Origin: Haliscomenobacter sp041740695
GTDB taxonomy: Bacteria > Bacteroidota > Bacteroidia > Chitinophagales > Saprospiraceae
Direction: 5' to 3'
Assembly (NCBI RefSeq): GCF_041740695.1
Contig: NZ_JBGSLK010000060.1
Location: 1-64,000, forward strand
Length of the DNA: 64,000 nucleotides
Below the pieces are notes generated by a model, which was given only the letters and a program-made list of their open reading frames with translations, made no database searches and was not told where the DNA came from. The position numbers and the translations under genes are program-made. Shown here piece after piece: positions 33,869 through 43,267 of the stretch (positions within the stretch are counted from its first letter, which is position 1; every line of letters begins with the position of its first letter).

Positions 33869-35287
33869 TCACGTCCAAATTTGTAAATAATTAATTACTT
33901 CCGGCGCGTGAGGCTTCAACTCATTCAACAGCTCCCCTATCTGGTGGCTGCGGTCTTTTTCGCCTCGGTGGGCATTGAAATAATCCTGGAGCCGCCGCTG
34001 AAGGGTGTTTTTATCAATGATCTCTTCTTTGTACTGCGCGATCGAGGTGTACCAAAGCAGGGCGGGCACATAGTCCGGACGGGTTTCATAGCCTTTTTCC
34101 AAATCCAGCAAGCGGTACTTGGTGATTACCCGAATCATCTTTTGAAACTTGCATTGACTCAACAAAGCCCCCATATAAGCGGTAAAAAAGGTGTGCCAAC
34201 GGTATTGCAAGACTTCTTTTTCGTACGCCGAAAGGAAGGTCTCTGCATAACTCTCGGCATTGCGTAGCATCTGGTTTTGCAACAAACACTTGATGTAAAA
34301 AGCCACAAAACCCACCTTGTTGTAAAAATTCTGACTGCTTTTCATTTCTGGTGCAGCATTGCGCATCATAGTCAGGGCCTCCTGGGGTTTGTTGCCGCGC
34401 AGCAGTACGGCACCGAGGTTGTTGACATAAAAGAGGTAATCGTGGGTTTTGCCCCGAATGGACAGGTAGCCGTAGTAAATGGCCTTGTCAAACTCCCGCA
34501 ACCGCGCGTGCAACAACATCCGCAAGTGGTAATAATTGAGCAAAATCCGTTTGGAGTAAAACTTGCCTTCGCCAAAAATGCGGTCGAGGTAAGCAAATTT
34601 TTCGCCCAATAAGTCCAGTTTGCGGTAGTTGAAACTGATGAAAGTCAGACGTACAAAAGCCATGTAACGGGTGTAGCCTTCCAGGGTCTCATCATAAAAA
34701 ATTCGGGTCAGCCACTTTTCCCACTGGATGGATTCGGCAGAGTTTTCGGAATACTGCTTGACGATGTCGAGGGTAGCCTGATGGAATTGCTCGGAAATCC
34801 GCTTGCTGTTGGCGTGTGCTTCCTGGTAGGTTTCCAGGAATTTGTGTACGGTTTCGTGATCGGCATAACGCATACGAATCAGCAAAAAATGGCGGTATTG
34901 TTGGACCAGTTCGTAAAACTTGGTAAAAAAAAAGCCCGGATGCTGGTACTGCCGGATTTCGCGCAGCAGCAGCATTTTTTCTTCTTCAGCCTGGATTGCA
35001 TCGGTGGTGATTTGCCGCTCCAGTGTACTCATCCATTCAAAGTGGGCATCGACGTCCAGTTCCGTCAAGCGTTGTTGCACCCAGTTTTTGAGGTGGGAGT
35101 ATTTGCGTTTGTCGATGTTGGGGTCGTAAGGCGTGAATTGGTTGATATGCTGGCAATTGTAATCCACGCGCTCCAAAATGCCCAGCTTCACCTGATCGGC
35201 CAATTGCTGCACGGCCAGCAGGTAGCGCGTTTCGTGCGGTAGCAGGGTATTGGCGAAATTGGTAAAGATTTGCAGTTTGTTGCGCAT
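33869..35287 (-). CDS. Helical repeat protein of unknown function
   Basis: A 472-aa soluble, all-helical protein from the ATG at 35287 (MRNKLQIFTNFANTLL). No signal peptide. TPR-like units occur in the second half (FDKAIYYGYLSIRGK, NLGAVLLRGNKPQEALTMM). The N-terminal half is rich in aromatic and basic residues. I know no named family; the shape suits a scaffold or a sensor platform. It is separated from the SDR gene upstream by an inverted repeat and lies tail to tail with the secreted protein gene. Confidence 0.8.
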   Translation of the reverse strand: MRNKLQIFTNFANTLLPHETRYLLAVQQLADQVKLGILERVDYNCQHINQFTPYDPNIDKRKYSHLKNWVQQRLTELDVDAHFEWMSTLERQITTDAIQAEEEKMLLLREIRQYQHPGFFFTKFYELVQQYRHFLLIRMRYADHETVHKFLETYQEAHANSKRISEQFHQATLDIVKQYSENSAESIQWEKWLTRIFYDETLEGYTRYMAFVRLTFISFNYRKLDLLGEKFAYLDRIFGEGKFYSKRILLNYYHLRMLLHARLREFDKAIYYGYLSIRGKTHDYLFYVNNLGAVLLRGNKPQEALTMMRNAAPEMKSSQNFYNKVGFVAFYIKCLLQNQMLRNAESYAETFLSAYEKEVLQYRWHTFFTAYMGALLSQCKFQKMIRVITKYRLLDLEKGYETRPDYVPALLWYTSIAQYKEEIIDKNTLQRRLQDYFNAHRGEKDRSHQIGELLNELKPHAPEVINYLQIWT

Positions 35288-35321
35288 AGCAATCAATTGT
35301 TCACAATAGTACAAAATTCCG

Positions 35322-35407
35322 GTAGGGGCGACCCTATGTGGTCGCCCCTATGAGGAAAAAACATAAAACCTGGTACTGTAGGGTCAACCACATAGGGTCG
35401 CCCCTAC
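35322..35407. repeat. Inverted repeat, GTAGGGGCGACC family, copy 1
   Basis: GTAGGGGCGACCCTATGTGG (from 35322) is matched perfectly by its complement ending at 35407 (21 bp). The left arm is itself hairpin-forming (GGGGCGACC.../GGTCGCCCC). The stop codon of the SDR gene lies within the right arm. The same family recurs at 52252-52367. Confidence 0.85.
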
Positions 35408-36147
35408 AATACCAATCCCCCATCCACCGACAAGGTCACCCCATTGATGAACGACGCCTCGTCCGATGCCAAAAACAAATACGCATTCGCAATATCCTCC
35501 GGCATGCCCATTCGGCCCACGGGCGTGCGGCTTTCCAAATCCGCCAGGTATTCTGCTGGAATGGTTTCCACCATTTCGGTTTTGATGAAACCCGGCGCAA
35601 TGGCGTTCACGGTGATGCCTTTGCGGCCAAGCTCCCTGGCCCACACTTTGGTCATCCCGATCACCCCGGCTTTGGAGGCAACATAGTTCGTTTGGCCAAA
35701 ATTGCCATACAAAGCCACCACCGAAGCCGCGTTGATGATGCGCCCATAATTGCGCTCACTCATGTAGCCACTCACCACTTTGGTGCAATAAAATACGCCA
35801 CTGAGGTTGACATCGATGACCTGTTGCCACTGCAAGGGCGACATTTTTTTCAAAGATGAATCCCGGGTAATGCCTGCGTTGTTGATCAGGATATCGATTT
35901 GGCCAAAATCCTGCATGACGGCATCGGCACCTTCTTGCACAGCATCCAAGTCGGCAGTATTGACTTTGTAAAACTTGCAGGACAAGCCCTGGCCAGCCCA
36001 TTCCGCTGCAACAGCTTTGCCGCTGGCCTCATTGATGTCCCAGATGGCCACGGTCGCGCCTTCTTGCAAAAAGCGTAGGGCGGTAGCTTTTCCAATTCCG
36101 CTGGCACCACCGGTGACGATGGCCACCTTTTGTTGTAGTCTGTTCAT
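35404..36147 (-). CDS. Short-chain dehydrogenase/reductase, FabG-like
   Basis: A 247-aa classical SDR from the ATG at 36147. TGGASGIGKA cofactor loop, NNAG, catalytic S (NAASVVA), YxxxK (YVASK) and the C-terminal NGVTLSVDGGL are present, as in 3-oxoacyl-ACP or acetoacetyl-CoA reductases. The ATG overlaps the stop of the alpha/beta hydrolase gene by 4 nt, so the two are one unit. Acyl-chain or hydroxyalkanoate metabolism is plausible. The stop codon is inside an inverted repeat. Confidence 0.9.
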   Translation of the reverse strand: MNRLQQKVAIVTGGASGIGKATALRFLQEGATVAIWDINEASGKAVAAEWAGQGLSCKFYKVNTADLDAVQEGADAVMQDFGQIDILINNAGITRDSSLKKMSPLQWQQVIDVNLSGVFYCTKVVSGYMSERNYGRIINAASVVALYGNFGQTNYVASKAGVIGMTKVWARELGRKGITVNAIAPGFIKTEMVETIPAEYLADLESRTPVGRMGMPEDIANAYLFLASDEASFINGVTLSVDGGLVL

Positions 36148-37100
36148 TGATGGGTTTTTAAAAATGTTCGAATCGAGGACGTAACCGTTTCGGCCCCATC
36201 CCAAAGCACAAAGTGGCCACACTGCGGCACCATCACCAATTGGCTATTGGGTATGTGCTGCTGACCCTGTTTGGCTACGGCTTCAACACTGAGTTTGGGG
36301 TGCAAAATCCGATTGGGGATCAACAAATCCTCGTTGCCATAAAAGATGAGCGTAGGCGTTTTGATTTCACCCAGGTGCTCAAAAACAGGTTGCTGCAACA
36401 TCCCCTGGACACATTTGGGAATCATGTTGCAATAGTGGTCAAATTCAGCGGTTTCCCGCATCAATAGGCGGTCCTCGTACATAAAACGGGCGTCAGTGGG
36501 CATTTTTGCCCCGTAGAAATTGACGTCAAAATTCCGTTCAATTTGTGCCGCTGGAGTGGCTTTAAACACTGCTGGCGTGACGTATTGGGTAAACCAGGCA
36601 CGATCGGCTTCCGTAAAAGTTTCGAATCCAGCTGGTGCCAACAAGACCAGTTTTTGCAACCATTGGGGTTGACGCAAAGCCAAGGTAAGGCTGATTTGCC
36701 CGCCCATCGAATGCCCCACCAAACTGACTTTGCGCAATTTGAGCTTTTTGACCAGTGCCTCGATACAATCGGCGAAAAAAGCCATGTCATAGCTCCAATC
36801 TCCCTGTCCCGATTTGCCATAACCTGGTAAGTCGACCACTATACATCGGTAATCTTGGCGCAGTTCGTCCACCACTTTTTTCCAGGCAGGCAGGTAACTG
36901 CCCAGGCCGTGGATGAAAATCAGGGTGGTTTTGCCTTTGCCTTCGTCGGCGTAAGCGATGCTGACCTGGTTGGGTAAGCTTATTTTTTTGACCGCAAAAG
37001 GGTATCGAATGTCTTCCATACTTTTGACTTGCGTTTGGCTGTACAAAAAAAATGGAAGGATGCAGGTGAACCAAACCATTACAGCGCCTCGTGAATTCAT
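36144..37100 (-). CDS. Secreted alpha/beta hydrolase
   Basis: A 318-aa protein with a signal peptide at residues 1-22 (VMVWFTCILPFFLYSQ). Alpha/beta hydrolase motifs: FIHGLGSY oxyanion loop, GHSMGG nucleophile elbow with Ser, NEDLLIP acid region and CGHFVLWD His. Likely an esterase or lipase acting outside the cytoplasm. That the partner SDR is cytoplasmic makes a shared linear pathway less certain, although the 4-nt overlap shows co-expression. Confidence 0.88.
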   Translation of the reverse strand: MNSRGAVMVWFTCILPFFLYSQTQVKSMEDIRYPFAVKKISLPNQVSIAYADEGKGKTTLIFIHGLGSYLPAWKKVVDELRQDYRCIVVDLPGYGKSGQGDWSYDMAFFADCIEALVKKLKLRKVSLVGHSMGGQISLTLALRQPQWLQKLVLLAPAGFETFTEADRAWFTQYVTPAVFKATPAAQIERNFDVNFYGAKMPTDARFMYEDRLLMRETAEFDHYCNMIPKCVQGMLQQPVFEHLGEIKTPTLIFYGNEDLLIPNRILHPKLSVEAVAKQGQQHIPNSQLVMVPQCGHFVLWDGAETVTSSIRTFLKTHQ

Positions 37101-37730
37101 TGCAGGGGAAATTTGAATTATTTTATTTGGTGAAGAATCATGGCCGAAAAATAATTAATTGTAATTGAGGTAGATGATCTTTGACTTGTTTTGAAAAATA
37201 AGCACTTGGGTTGACTTAAAGCCATTTTTATACATTCTTTTCAAAATAGACGAAAAAAAATATTGTAAAAACCTAATTATTAATTTTTTACAAAAATAAA
37301 ACTCAGTCAAATTAATTGGTAATTTACCACTTGACTTTTCTTTTTACCTTCACCTTGAGTAGCGTAAATACATTGAAAAAATGACTTTATGATCAAAGGT
37401 TTCTTTTTTCCATTGTTTTCATTTTCAGTGTACTATGCACTTTTAAGGATAACGCCGAAAAAAGGCCCTTGGTCACAAAACTATAACTGAGTCAAGCTTG
37501 ACATTGAAGCGTCAATCGTATTCGTTTTCAATTGTTTAGAGCCTTTTATATTCACCTCTTTGCAAAAAGTCAACCTACCTGAGTTTCTTGATCCTACATC
37601 CAGCACATAAATCTCCTTCTAATTTTAATCCCGAAATCATTCATTACCATCAGGGACTTGGTTGAAAGTATATTTTGTCCAATAGCCTGTTCACCATTCA
37701 TCATTTCAATTCATGCAAAACGCACTCGTT
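37101..37730. other. 630-bp gene-free, A/T-rich stretch
   Basis: No ORF has support. It is the shared upstream region of the hydrolase/SDR unit (minus) and the TonB receptor (plus). The only clear site is the palindrome GTCAAGCTTGAC at 37491-37502, whose second half also pairs with GTCAA at 37511-37515. It may be an operator; no promoter could be fixed. Confidence 0.4.
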
Positions 37731-40271
37731 ATGAAAAAAGCCTATACGCTCTTGTCGTTGCTGTGCGCGGCGCTGTTTACCTGCATCAGCCTGCAAGCTC
37801 AAAATGGAACCATCAAGGGGACAGTAAAAGATGCCGAATCGGGCGAAGCGTTGGTGGGAGCCAACGTAGTCATTGCCGGTACCAGCCAGGGCGCTGCCAC
37901 CGACGCCAGTGGAATGTACACCATTGCCGATGTTAAACCAGGGGAATACGCCCTGGAAGTTACCTACACGGGTTTTCAAAACTTTAAAAAAATCGTCGTC
38001 GTAAAAGCGGGCGAAACCACTACCCTTGACTTTTCGATGGGGGCTGCGGTTCTGCTCGGTCAGGAAGTGGTTGTTTCCGCTTCACGCAAAGCTGAAAAAC
38101 TCACCAACGCCCCAGCCACAATCACCGTAATCAACTCCAAGGCCATCAGTGAGTTGCCTTCTTTTAACGTGGCCGAATTATTGGGTCGCCAAAGAGGGGT
38201 GGACTACGTACGTTCGGGCGTACTCGGTGTAGGCATCAATGCCCGGGGCTTCAACAGTGCTTTTAATCCCAAAAACTTACAGTTGAACGACAACCGTTTG
38301 ACGACACTCATCGCTACTGGCTTGCCCTTGGGTGCATTGAGTACCACCGTGAAAGAAGATGTAGAGCGGATAGAAGTCATCCTTGGTCCTTCTTCCGCGC
38401 TTTACGGCCCCAACGCCCACAACGGTTTGTTGAACACCATTACCAAAGACCCACGTACCTCCCAAGGGACGACCATTGCGGTGGGGGTAGGCAACCAAAA
38501 TGTGTTGAGCACCCGTTTCCGCCACGCCAGCAAATGGGGAGATAATTTTGCCTTCAAAGTGAGTGCCGAATATTTGAAAGGAACCGAGTTTGACTACACC
38601 GATACCGTTTATTACAACAACACGGCTTTCGACAACAGACTTTTTGGTGGTACGGGCAATGGCTCCAAAATCATCCGTCATAAATCAACGGAGTTGGAAC
38701 TGAACCGCGACTTCAGCTCCCTGCGCGGTGAGGCTGGCCTTTATTATTCGCCCACCAGCAAGTCAGACATCATTTTGTCCTACGGCCATAGTACCAGCAA
38801 CAACATTGGGCTTACCAATGCTGGCCGCAACCAGATCAAAGATTGGCAGATCAACTGGTTCCAGTTGCGTTACGTATCGCCTCGGTTCTTCGTTCAGGCC
38901 TACCAGACCTACTCTAAAACGGAGGACACCTACGCCATGAACCAGCGCACCCAAAACTACTGGTCGTTTAAAGATGCTGGTTTTAGCGAAGAAGAATCTC
39001 GTCGTCGTTCTTTTGGTGAGCAGTGGTTCGGCATCAGCCCAACCGTAGGGGTTCCTTTGAACCGCAACTCGGTTTTTAAAGACAATTCCAACCGCACCAA
39101 TGCCGAAGCACAGTACAACAACAAGGTAGCTGGCTTCGACTTCATTCTCGGGGTACAATACCAGCAAGATCGCGCCAACTCCAAAGGAACCTACCTCCTG
39201 GACGGAGGCGAAAACATCGAGGTAGCCCAGATTGGTGGTTACCTGCAAGTCGAGCGCAAATTTGGTGAACACCTCAAAGCTGTAGCTGCCGCTCGCTTTG
39301 ACGACCATGATTTATACGGCTTCAATTTCATTCCCAAGGCAGCACTGGTGTACTACAACGACGCCAGTTCCTTCCGCCTGACTTATGGCCGGGGCATCGC
39401 TGCGCCAACCATCCTGAATCTGGAAGCCAATATCTTTGGTGGTGTATTGCTGGGCAATAGTACTGGTTATACCTTATCCGACGGCACCAAAATCCCGGGT
39501 TTGAAAGTAGAAACCATCCAAACTGTGGAAGTTGGATACAAAAGTACCTTGAGTGAACGCCTGTTCATTGATGCGAATGCCTACTACAATACCTCTGAAA
39601 ACTTCCTTAGCCCATCCATCAACATTGCTACCGGGGGCCGCACTGTTACCCACCGGGGTGATGTGCCAATGAGTCAGGTAGTGCCGGGCACTCCCGAAAC
39701 GGGTTCTGCGCTGGTTTTGACTTACCTAAACTTTGGTAAAGTCGCCACCTACGGCGCGGATGTGTCTTTCAATTACAGCGTTGCAGCGGGTTTATTGGCC
39801 AACTTGAACTACTCCTGGTTCAGCTACGACCTGGACAATAGTGATACCGCCAACGATGGCAACCGCGATGGCAAAGTAAACGAAAACGACTTGCCCATCA
39901 ATACACCTACGCACAAGTTAGGACTGGGGCTTAATTACTCCAAAGGCAAGTTCTTCAGCAGCATCTTTGGTCGCTGGGTACAAGCTTATGACTTCTTCTC
40001 TGGCATCAACGTGGCAGCCAAAACCAACCCAGATTTGATTTACGCAGGTTCGCCCGTGTACGAAGACCGTCAGGTTGGTCGCAACTTCAACTTTGGCCCG
40101 CTCGGTGGATTTTTCAACGTGGACCTGAGTGCAGGTTACCGTTTTGGCAAACTCACCGTAGCTGCGCAGGCAGTGAACCTGTTTGGTTCTGAAGTACGGG
40201 AGTTTGTGGCTTCGCCTTCGATTAGTCGCCTCTTGTCTTTGGAAGTGAAAGTTGATTTACCGAAAAAATAA
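37731..40271 (+). CDS. TonB-dependent outer-membrane receptor
   Basis: An 846-aa protein from ATG 37731 (MKKAYTLLSLLCAALFTCISLQAQ, signal peptide). Residues 27-110 are a carboxypeptidase-regulatory-like domain (GTIKGTVKDAESGEALVGANV). A plug follows (VVSASRKAEKLTNAPATITVI, VERIEVILGPSSALYGPNA), then a 22-strand-type barrel ending with aromatic-rich strands. No SusD partner is adjacent, so it is not a typical polysaccharide receptor. The substrate is unknown. The short EF-hand-like DGNRDGKVNENDL lies in a barrel loop. Confidence 0.93.
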   Translation: MKKAYTLLSLLCAALFTCISLQAQNGTIKGTVKDAESGEALVGANVVIAGTSQGAATDASGMYTIADVKPGEYALEVTYTGFQNFKKIVVVKAGETTTLDFSMGAAVLLGQEVVVSASRKAEKLTNAPATITVINSKAISELPSFNVAELLGRQRGVDYVRSGVLGVGINARGFNSAFNPKNLQLNDNRLTTLIATGLPLGALSTTVKEDVERIEVILGPSSALYGPNAHNGLLNTITKDPRTSQGTTIAVGVGNQNVLSTRFRHASKWGDNFAFKVSAEYLKGTEFDYTDTVYYNNTAFDNRLFGGTGNGSKIIRHKSTELELNRDFSSLRGEAGLYYSPTSKSDIILSYGHSTSNNIGLTNAGRNQIKDWQINWFQLRYVSPRFFVQAYQTYSKTEDTYAMNQRTQNYWSFKDAGFSEEESRRRSFGEQWFGISPTVGVPLNRNSVFKDNSNRTNAEAQYNNKVAGFDFILGVQYQQDRANSKGTYLLDGGENIEVAQIGGYLQVERKFGEHLKAVAAARFDDHDLYGFNFIPKAALVYYNDASSFRLTYGRGIAAPTILNLEANIFGGVLLGNSTGYTLSDGTKIPGLKVETIQTVEVGYKSTLSERLFIDANAYYNTSENFLSPSINIATGGRTVTHRGDVPMSQVVPGTPETGSALVLTYLNFGKVATYGADVSFNYSVAAGLLANLNYSWFSYDLDNSDTANDGNRDGKVNENDLPINTPTHKLGLGLNYSKGKFFSSIFGRWVQAYDFFSGINVAAKTNPDLIYAGSPVYEDRQVGRNFNFGPLGGFFNVDLSAGYRFGKLTVAAQAVNLFGSEVREFVASPSISRLLSLEVKVDLPKK

Positions 40272-40276
40272 CATAA

Positions 40277-40459
40277 GTCATCCCAAATTTTCAAAATAAG
40301 CCAAAGCGACATTTTTTATCACAAAGAAAGCACAAAGAAACACAAAGGACACAAAGCGAAGCTTCGTCTACGTCTAACTTTGTGTCCTTTGTGTCCTCTT
40401 TTTTCCTTTGTGATAAAAAAATGTCGCTTTTGTAAAGCTTTGAGAAATTCGGGATGACT
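40277..40459. repeat. Very long inverted repeat, arms of about 80 nt
   Basis: Left arm from 40277 (AGTCATCCCAAATTTT) to about 40357 and right arm 40378-40459 pair over nearly their whole length, including ACAAAGGACACAAAG and GCGACATTTTTTATCACAAAG. It begins 5 nt after the TonB receptor stop and ends just before the KAS III gene. A short relative (AAAAAATGTCGCTTT) is found at 143-157, right after the group II intron. Confidence 0.9.
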
Positions 40460-40480
40460 CATGTTTCAAACCTCTCGATA

Positions 40481-41470
40481 ATGCGCAACGCCCGCATCAT
40501 TTCTACCGGCGCCTACGCCCCGGAGCTTGTCATTACCAATCAATATTTCAACGACTTATTGGGTGAAGACGTAGCCACCTGGCTGAGTGAGAACGTACAC
40601 ATCCACGAGCGCCGCTGGTGCGCCCCGGATGAAAGTACCGCCGACCTTTGTGTAGCCGCAGCCCAACAAGCCCTCGAACGCGCCTCCATCAAACCCGAAC
40701 AATTAGACCTGATTCTGATTGCTACTGATACGCCGGAGTTTGTTTCCCCCTCTACCGCAGCGGTGGTACAAGCCCGTTTGGGCGCCAGCAATGCGGGCAC
40801 TTTTGACATCAACACGGCTTGTGCAGGGTTTGTCACTGCGCTGGACATTGGCGTCAAGTACATCCGCGCTGATGAACACTACCAACACATCCTGGTGATT
40901 GGGGCTTATGCGATGAGCAAATACCTCAATTTGGAAGACAAAAAAACCGTTACCCTTTTTGCAGACGGGGCGGGCGCCGTTGTGCTCCGGGCCGATAATG
41001 ACGAACAGACCGGCTATTTGAGCAGTCAACTTATTTCGCAGGGGCAATACCACGGATGGATGGGTATTTATGCCGGCGGTGCTCGTCACCCGATTAGTGA
41101 TGCGATTGTGGCGAACCACGACCACCAATTGAAATTCATCCAAAAATTTCCCAAAACCCTCAACCCGAGCATGTGGGCTCAAATGGCGCAAACCCTTTGT
41201 GATCGGATTGGTGCAAGCCCGCAGGACGTGGCCCAGTATTTCATCACCCAAATCAACATCAATTCGATTTGGGATACCCTGGACTTGCTGGAGGTGCCCC
41301 GCGACCGGGCGCATACCATCATGCACTACTACGGCTATACCGGATCGGCCTGTATTCCCATGGCTTTTAATGATGCCGTAGAAAAAGGCAAAACCAAAGC
41401 GGGAGATTTGGTATTTTTCATCGGTTCGGGTGGAGGATTGGCTTTTGCTTCGGCAGCGTTTAGACTTTAA
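40481..41470 (+). CDS. Ketoacyl-ACP synthase III-like protein with altered triad
   Basis: A 329-aa thiolase-fold protein from ATG 40481. The acylated Cys is kept (NTACAGF, Cys114) and the C-terminal GGGLAFASAAFRL matches FabH. The position of the catalytic His (PHQAN in FabH) reads ITQIN, giving Thr256, and the catalytic Asn (GNTSAAS) reads GYTGSA, giving Tyr286. A normal decarboxylating condensation is therefore doubtful; an acyl transfer reaction or a different nucleophile is possible. The next gene, 105 bp downstream, is an acyl-CoA synthetase that could supply its substrate. Confidence 0.85.
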   Translation: MRNARIISTGAYAPELVITNQYFNDLLGEDVATWLSENVHIHERRWCAPDESTADLCVAAAQQALERASIKPEQLDLILIATDTPEFVSPSTAAVVQARLGASNAGTFDINTACAGFVTALDIGVKYIRADEHYQHILVIGAYAMSKYLNLEDKKTVTLFADGAGAVVLRADNDEQTGYLSSQLISQGQYHGWMGIYAGGARHPISDAIVANHDHQLKFIQKFPKTLNPSMWAQMAQTLCDRIGASPQDVAQYFITQININSIWDTLDLLEVPRDRAHTIMHYYGYTGSACIPMAFNDAVEKGKTKAGDLVFFIGSGGGLAFASAAFRL

Positions 41471-41474
41471 GAAA

Positions 41475-41562
41475 AGTTGAGGGAGGTTTAGGAGGTTGAG
41501 GAAGGTTGAGGCTACCGCGAGCGATACTCAACCTTCCTCAACCTCCTAAACTTCCCTCAACC
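41475..41562. repeat. Inverted repeat, AGGTTGAGG family, copy 1
   Basis: Arms 41475-41510 and 41527-41562 (36 nt) pair with one or two mismatches and are made of AGGTTGAGG/AGGTTTAGG units. The loop begins GCTACCGCGAGCGA. The same sequence opens the repeat at 49749. Confidence 0.85.
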
Positions 41563-41576
41563 TGCAACTACAAACA

Positions 41577-43064
41577 ATGAAGGATTGGTTCTGCAAATGG
41601 GCGCTCTACAGCCCGGATGAAATTGCGGTAAAAGAATGGGAAACTGGCCGTACGCTCAGTTATGGTGTACTCAATAAAATGGCCAATCGCCTGGCCTGGT
41701 ACTTGACCCAGGACTTGGGCTTACACTTGGGTGATCGGGTAGCGGTACTGGCGGACAATTGCCTGGAGTACATTGTCCTATTTGCTGCTGCGCAAAAAAC
41801 GGGTTTGGTACTAGTGCCGCTCAATTACCGGCTGAGTGCACCTGAAATTGATTATTTGTTGCAAGATGCTACGCCAAGGCTAGTTTTGGCAGAAACAAAA
41901 TACCAATCCCTTTTAGATGCTGCACCGACAACTCCAAGCATTGAATTACAATGGAGTGTGGAGGAACTGGGCCTTTGGCTGGAAGCTGCAGCAGAGCAGA
42001 CCGAATGGCCTTTTACCCCCACTTTTTTGGACGATAACCATCCGATCTTTATCCTCTATACCTCGGGCACGACGGGCTTTCCTAAAGGTGCCTTGTACAC
42101 ACATAAGATGTTGTTTTGGAACAGCATCAATACGGCCATGAGTTTGGTGATCAACTCGCATGGCCGCACCGTAGTGTGTATGCCGCCTTTTCACACCGGG
42201 GGTTGGAATGTACTCACCACACCTCTCCTGCACCACGGTGGCTATGTGTGTTTGATGAAAAAATTCGATGCAGAGGAGGTGCTCAAAGCCTTGCAGGAAG
42301 AGACACCGAGTATTTTTATGGGGGTACCGACCATGTTGAAAATGATTGCCGATTGTGAGGGTTTCGCCGATGCGGATTTGTCCAGTTTGTACTACATTAT
42401 CGTGGGTGGAGAACCCATGCCCATTCCCCTCATCGAAACCTGGCACGACAAGGGTGTCTTCATCCGCCAGGGCTTTGGCATGACCGAAGTTGGCCCCAAT
42501 CTTTTTTCCTTGCACCACTGCGATGCCATGCGTAAAAAAGGCTCTATCGGGCGCCCCAATTTTTATGTGGACATCAAAATTGTGGATGAAAACGGCGAGG
42601 AGGTTCCGGTCAATACCCCCGGCGAGCTCCTCTTGCGCGGCCCCATGACTACCCCCGGCTACTGGGGCAATTCCAAGGCTACGGCCAGTTCCATCCGCGA
42701 AGGCTGGTTTTACAGCGGTGACATGATCCGACAAGACGGAGAGGGCTACATTTACGTGGTGGACCGCATCAAAAACATGTTCATTTCGGGTGGTGAAAAC
42801 GTGTATCCAGCTGAGATCGAGCGGGTGCTCATTGCCCATCCGCAGGTGTCGGGCGCAGCGGTGATCGGGGTGAAAGATGAAAAATGGGGCGAGGTAGGCA
42901 AGGCTTTTGTCACCCTGGAAGAAGGGCATTCACTGGATGAAGCGGAGCTCAAAGCCTGGTGTGTGCAACATCTGGCAAAGTTCAAGGTGCCAAAGTATGT
43001 TGAGTTTTTGGCGGTATTACCCGTGAGTGCAACGGGGAAAATTGATAAGAAGGTGTTGAGGTGA
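41577..43064 (+). CDS. AMP-dependent acyl-CoA synthetase/ligase
   Basis: A 495-aa ANL-family enzyme that activates a carboxylic acid through an acyl-adenylate. P-loop-like ILYTSGTTGFPKGA, the GFGMTEVGP motif, YSGDMIRQDGEGYIYVVDR and the C-terminal Lys motif SATGKIDKK are intact, with the GGENVYPAEIE hinge. Closest in layout to medium/long-chain fatty acyl or aryl acid CoA ligases. Same strand as the KAS III-like gene; an inverted repeat lies between them. Confidence 0.93.
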   Translation: MKDWFCKWALYSPDEIAVKEWETGRTLSYGVLNKMANRLAWYLTQDLGLHLGDRVAVLADNCLEYIVLFAAAQKTGLVLVPLNYRLSAPEIDYLLQDATPRLVLAETKYQSLLDAAPTTPSIELQWSVEELGLWLEAAAEQTEWPFTPTFLDDNHPIFILYTSGTTGFPKGALYTHKMLFWNSINTAMSLVINSHGRTVVCMPPFHTGGWNVLTTPLLHHGGYVCLMKKFDAEEVLKALQEETPSIFMGVPTMLKMIADCEGFADADLSSLYYIIVGGEPMPIPLIETWHDKGVFIRQGFGMTEVGPNLFSLHHCDAMRKKGSIGRPNFYVDIKIVDENGEEVPVNTPGELLLRGPMTTPGYWGNSKATASSIREGWFYSGDMIRQDGEGYIYVVDRIKNMFISGGENVYPAEIERVLIAHPQVSGAAVIGVKDEKWGEVGKAFVTLEEGHSLDEAELKAWCVQHLAKFKVPKYVEFLAVLPVSATGKIDKKVLR

Positions 43065-43267
43065 GTAACGAGAACGAAATAACTTCCTTCTCAAAAACCG
43101 CCTTTAAAAAACGAGTGCTCAGCGATGTGAACGCTCGCTCTTGGCTCGTAAAAATTCAAGCCCTCTCAGTAATGTTAATTTCCAGGTTTTGCACATTAAA
43201 CACAATGAATATACGTTTAAATTTAAGTCTTATTTGGATAATCAGAACTCGTTAATTAGCCAGCAAT

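Noticed and set aside
37731..40271. SusC-type polysaccharide receptor
   Set aside because: There is no SusD gene beside it and the plug lacks the typical SusC start; it is kept as a general TonB receptor.
41946..42929. A 327-aa minus-strand frame opposite the acyl-CoA synthetase
   Set aside because: The coding strand has all ANL motifs; the opposite frame has no recognisable features.
35404..43064. SDR, alpha/beta hydrolase, KAS III and AMP ligase together resemble the OleABCD hydrocarbon set
   Set aside because: The SDR is a FabG-type classical enzyme rather than the extended OleD type, the hydrolase has a signal peptide, the KAS III lacks the His and Asn needed by OleA, and the two pairs are on opposite strands with a TonB receptor between.
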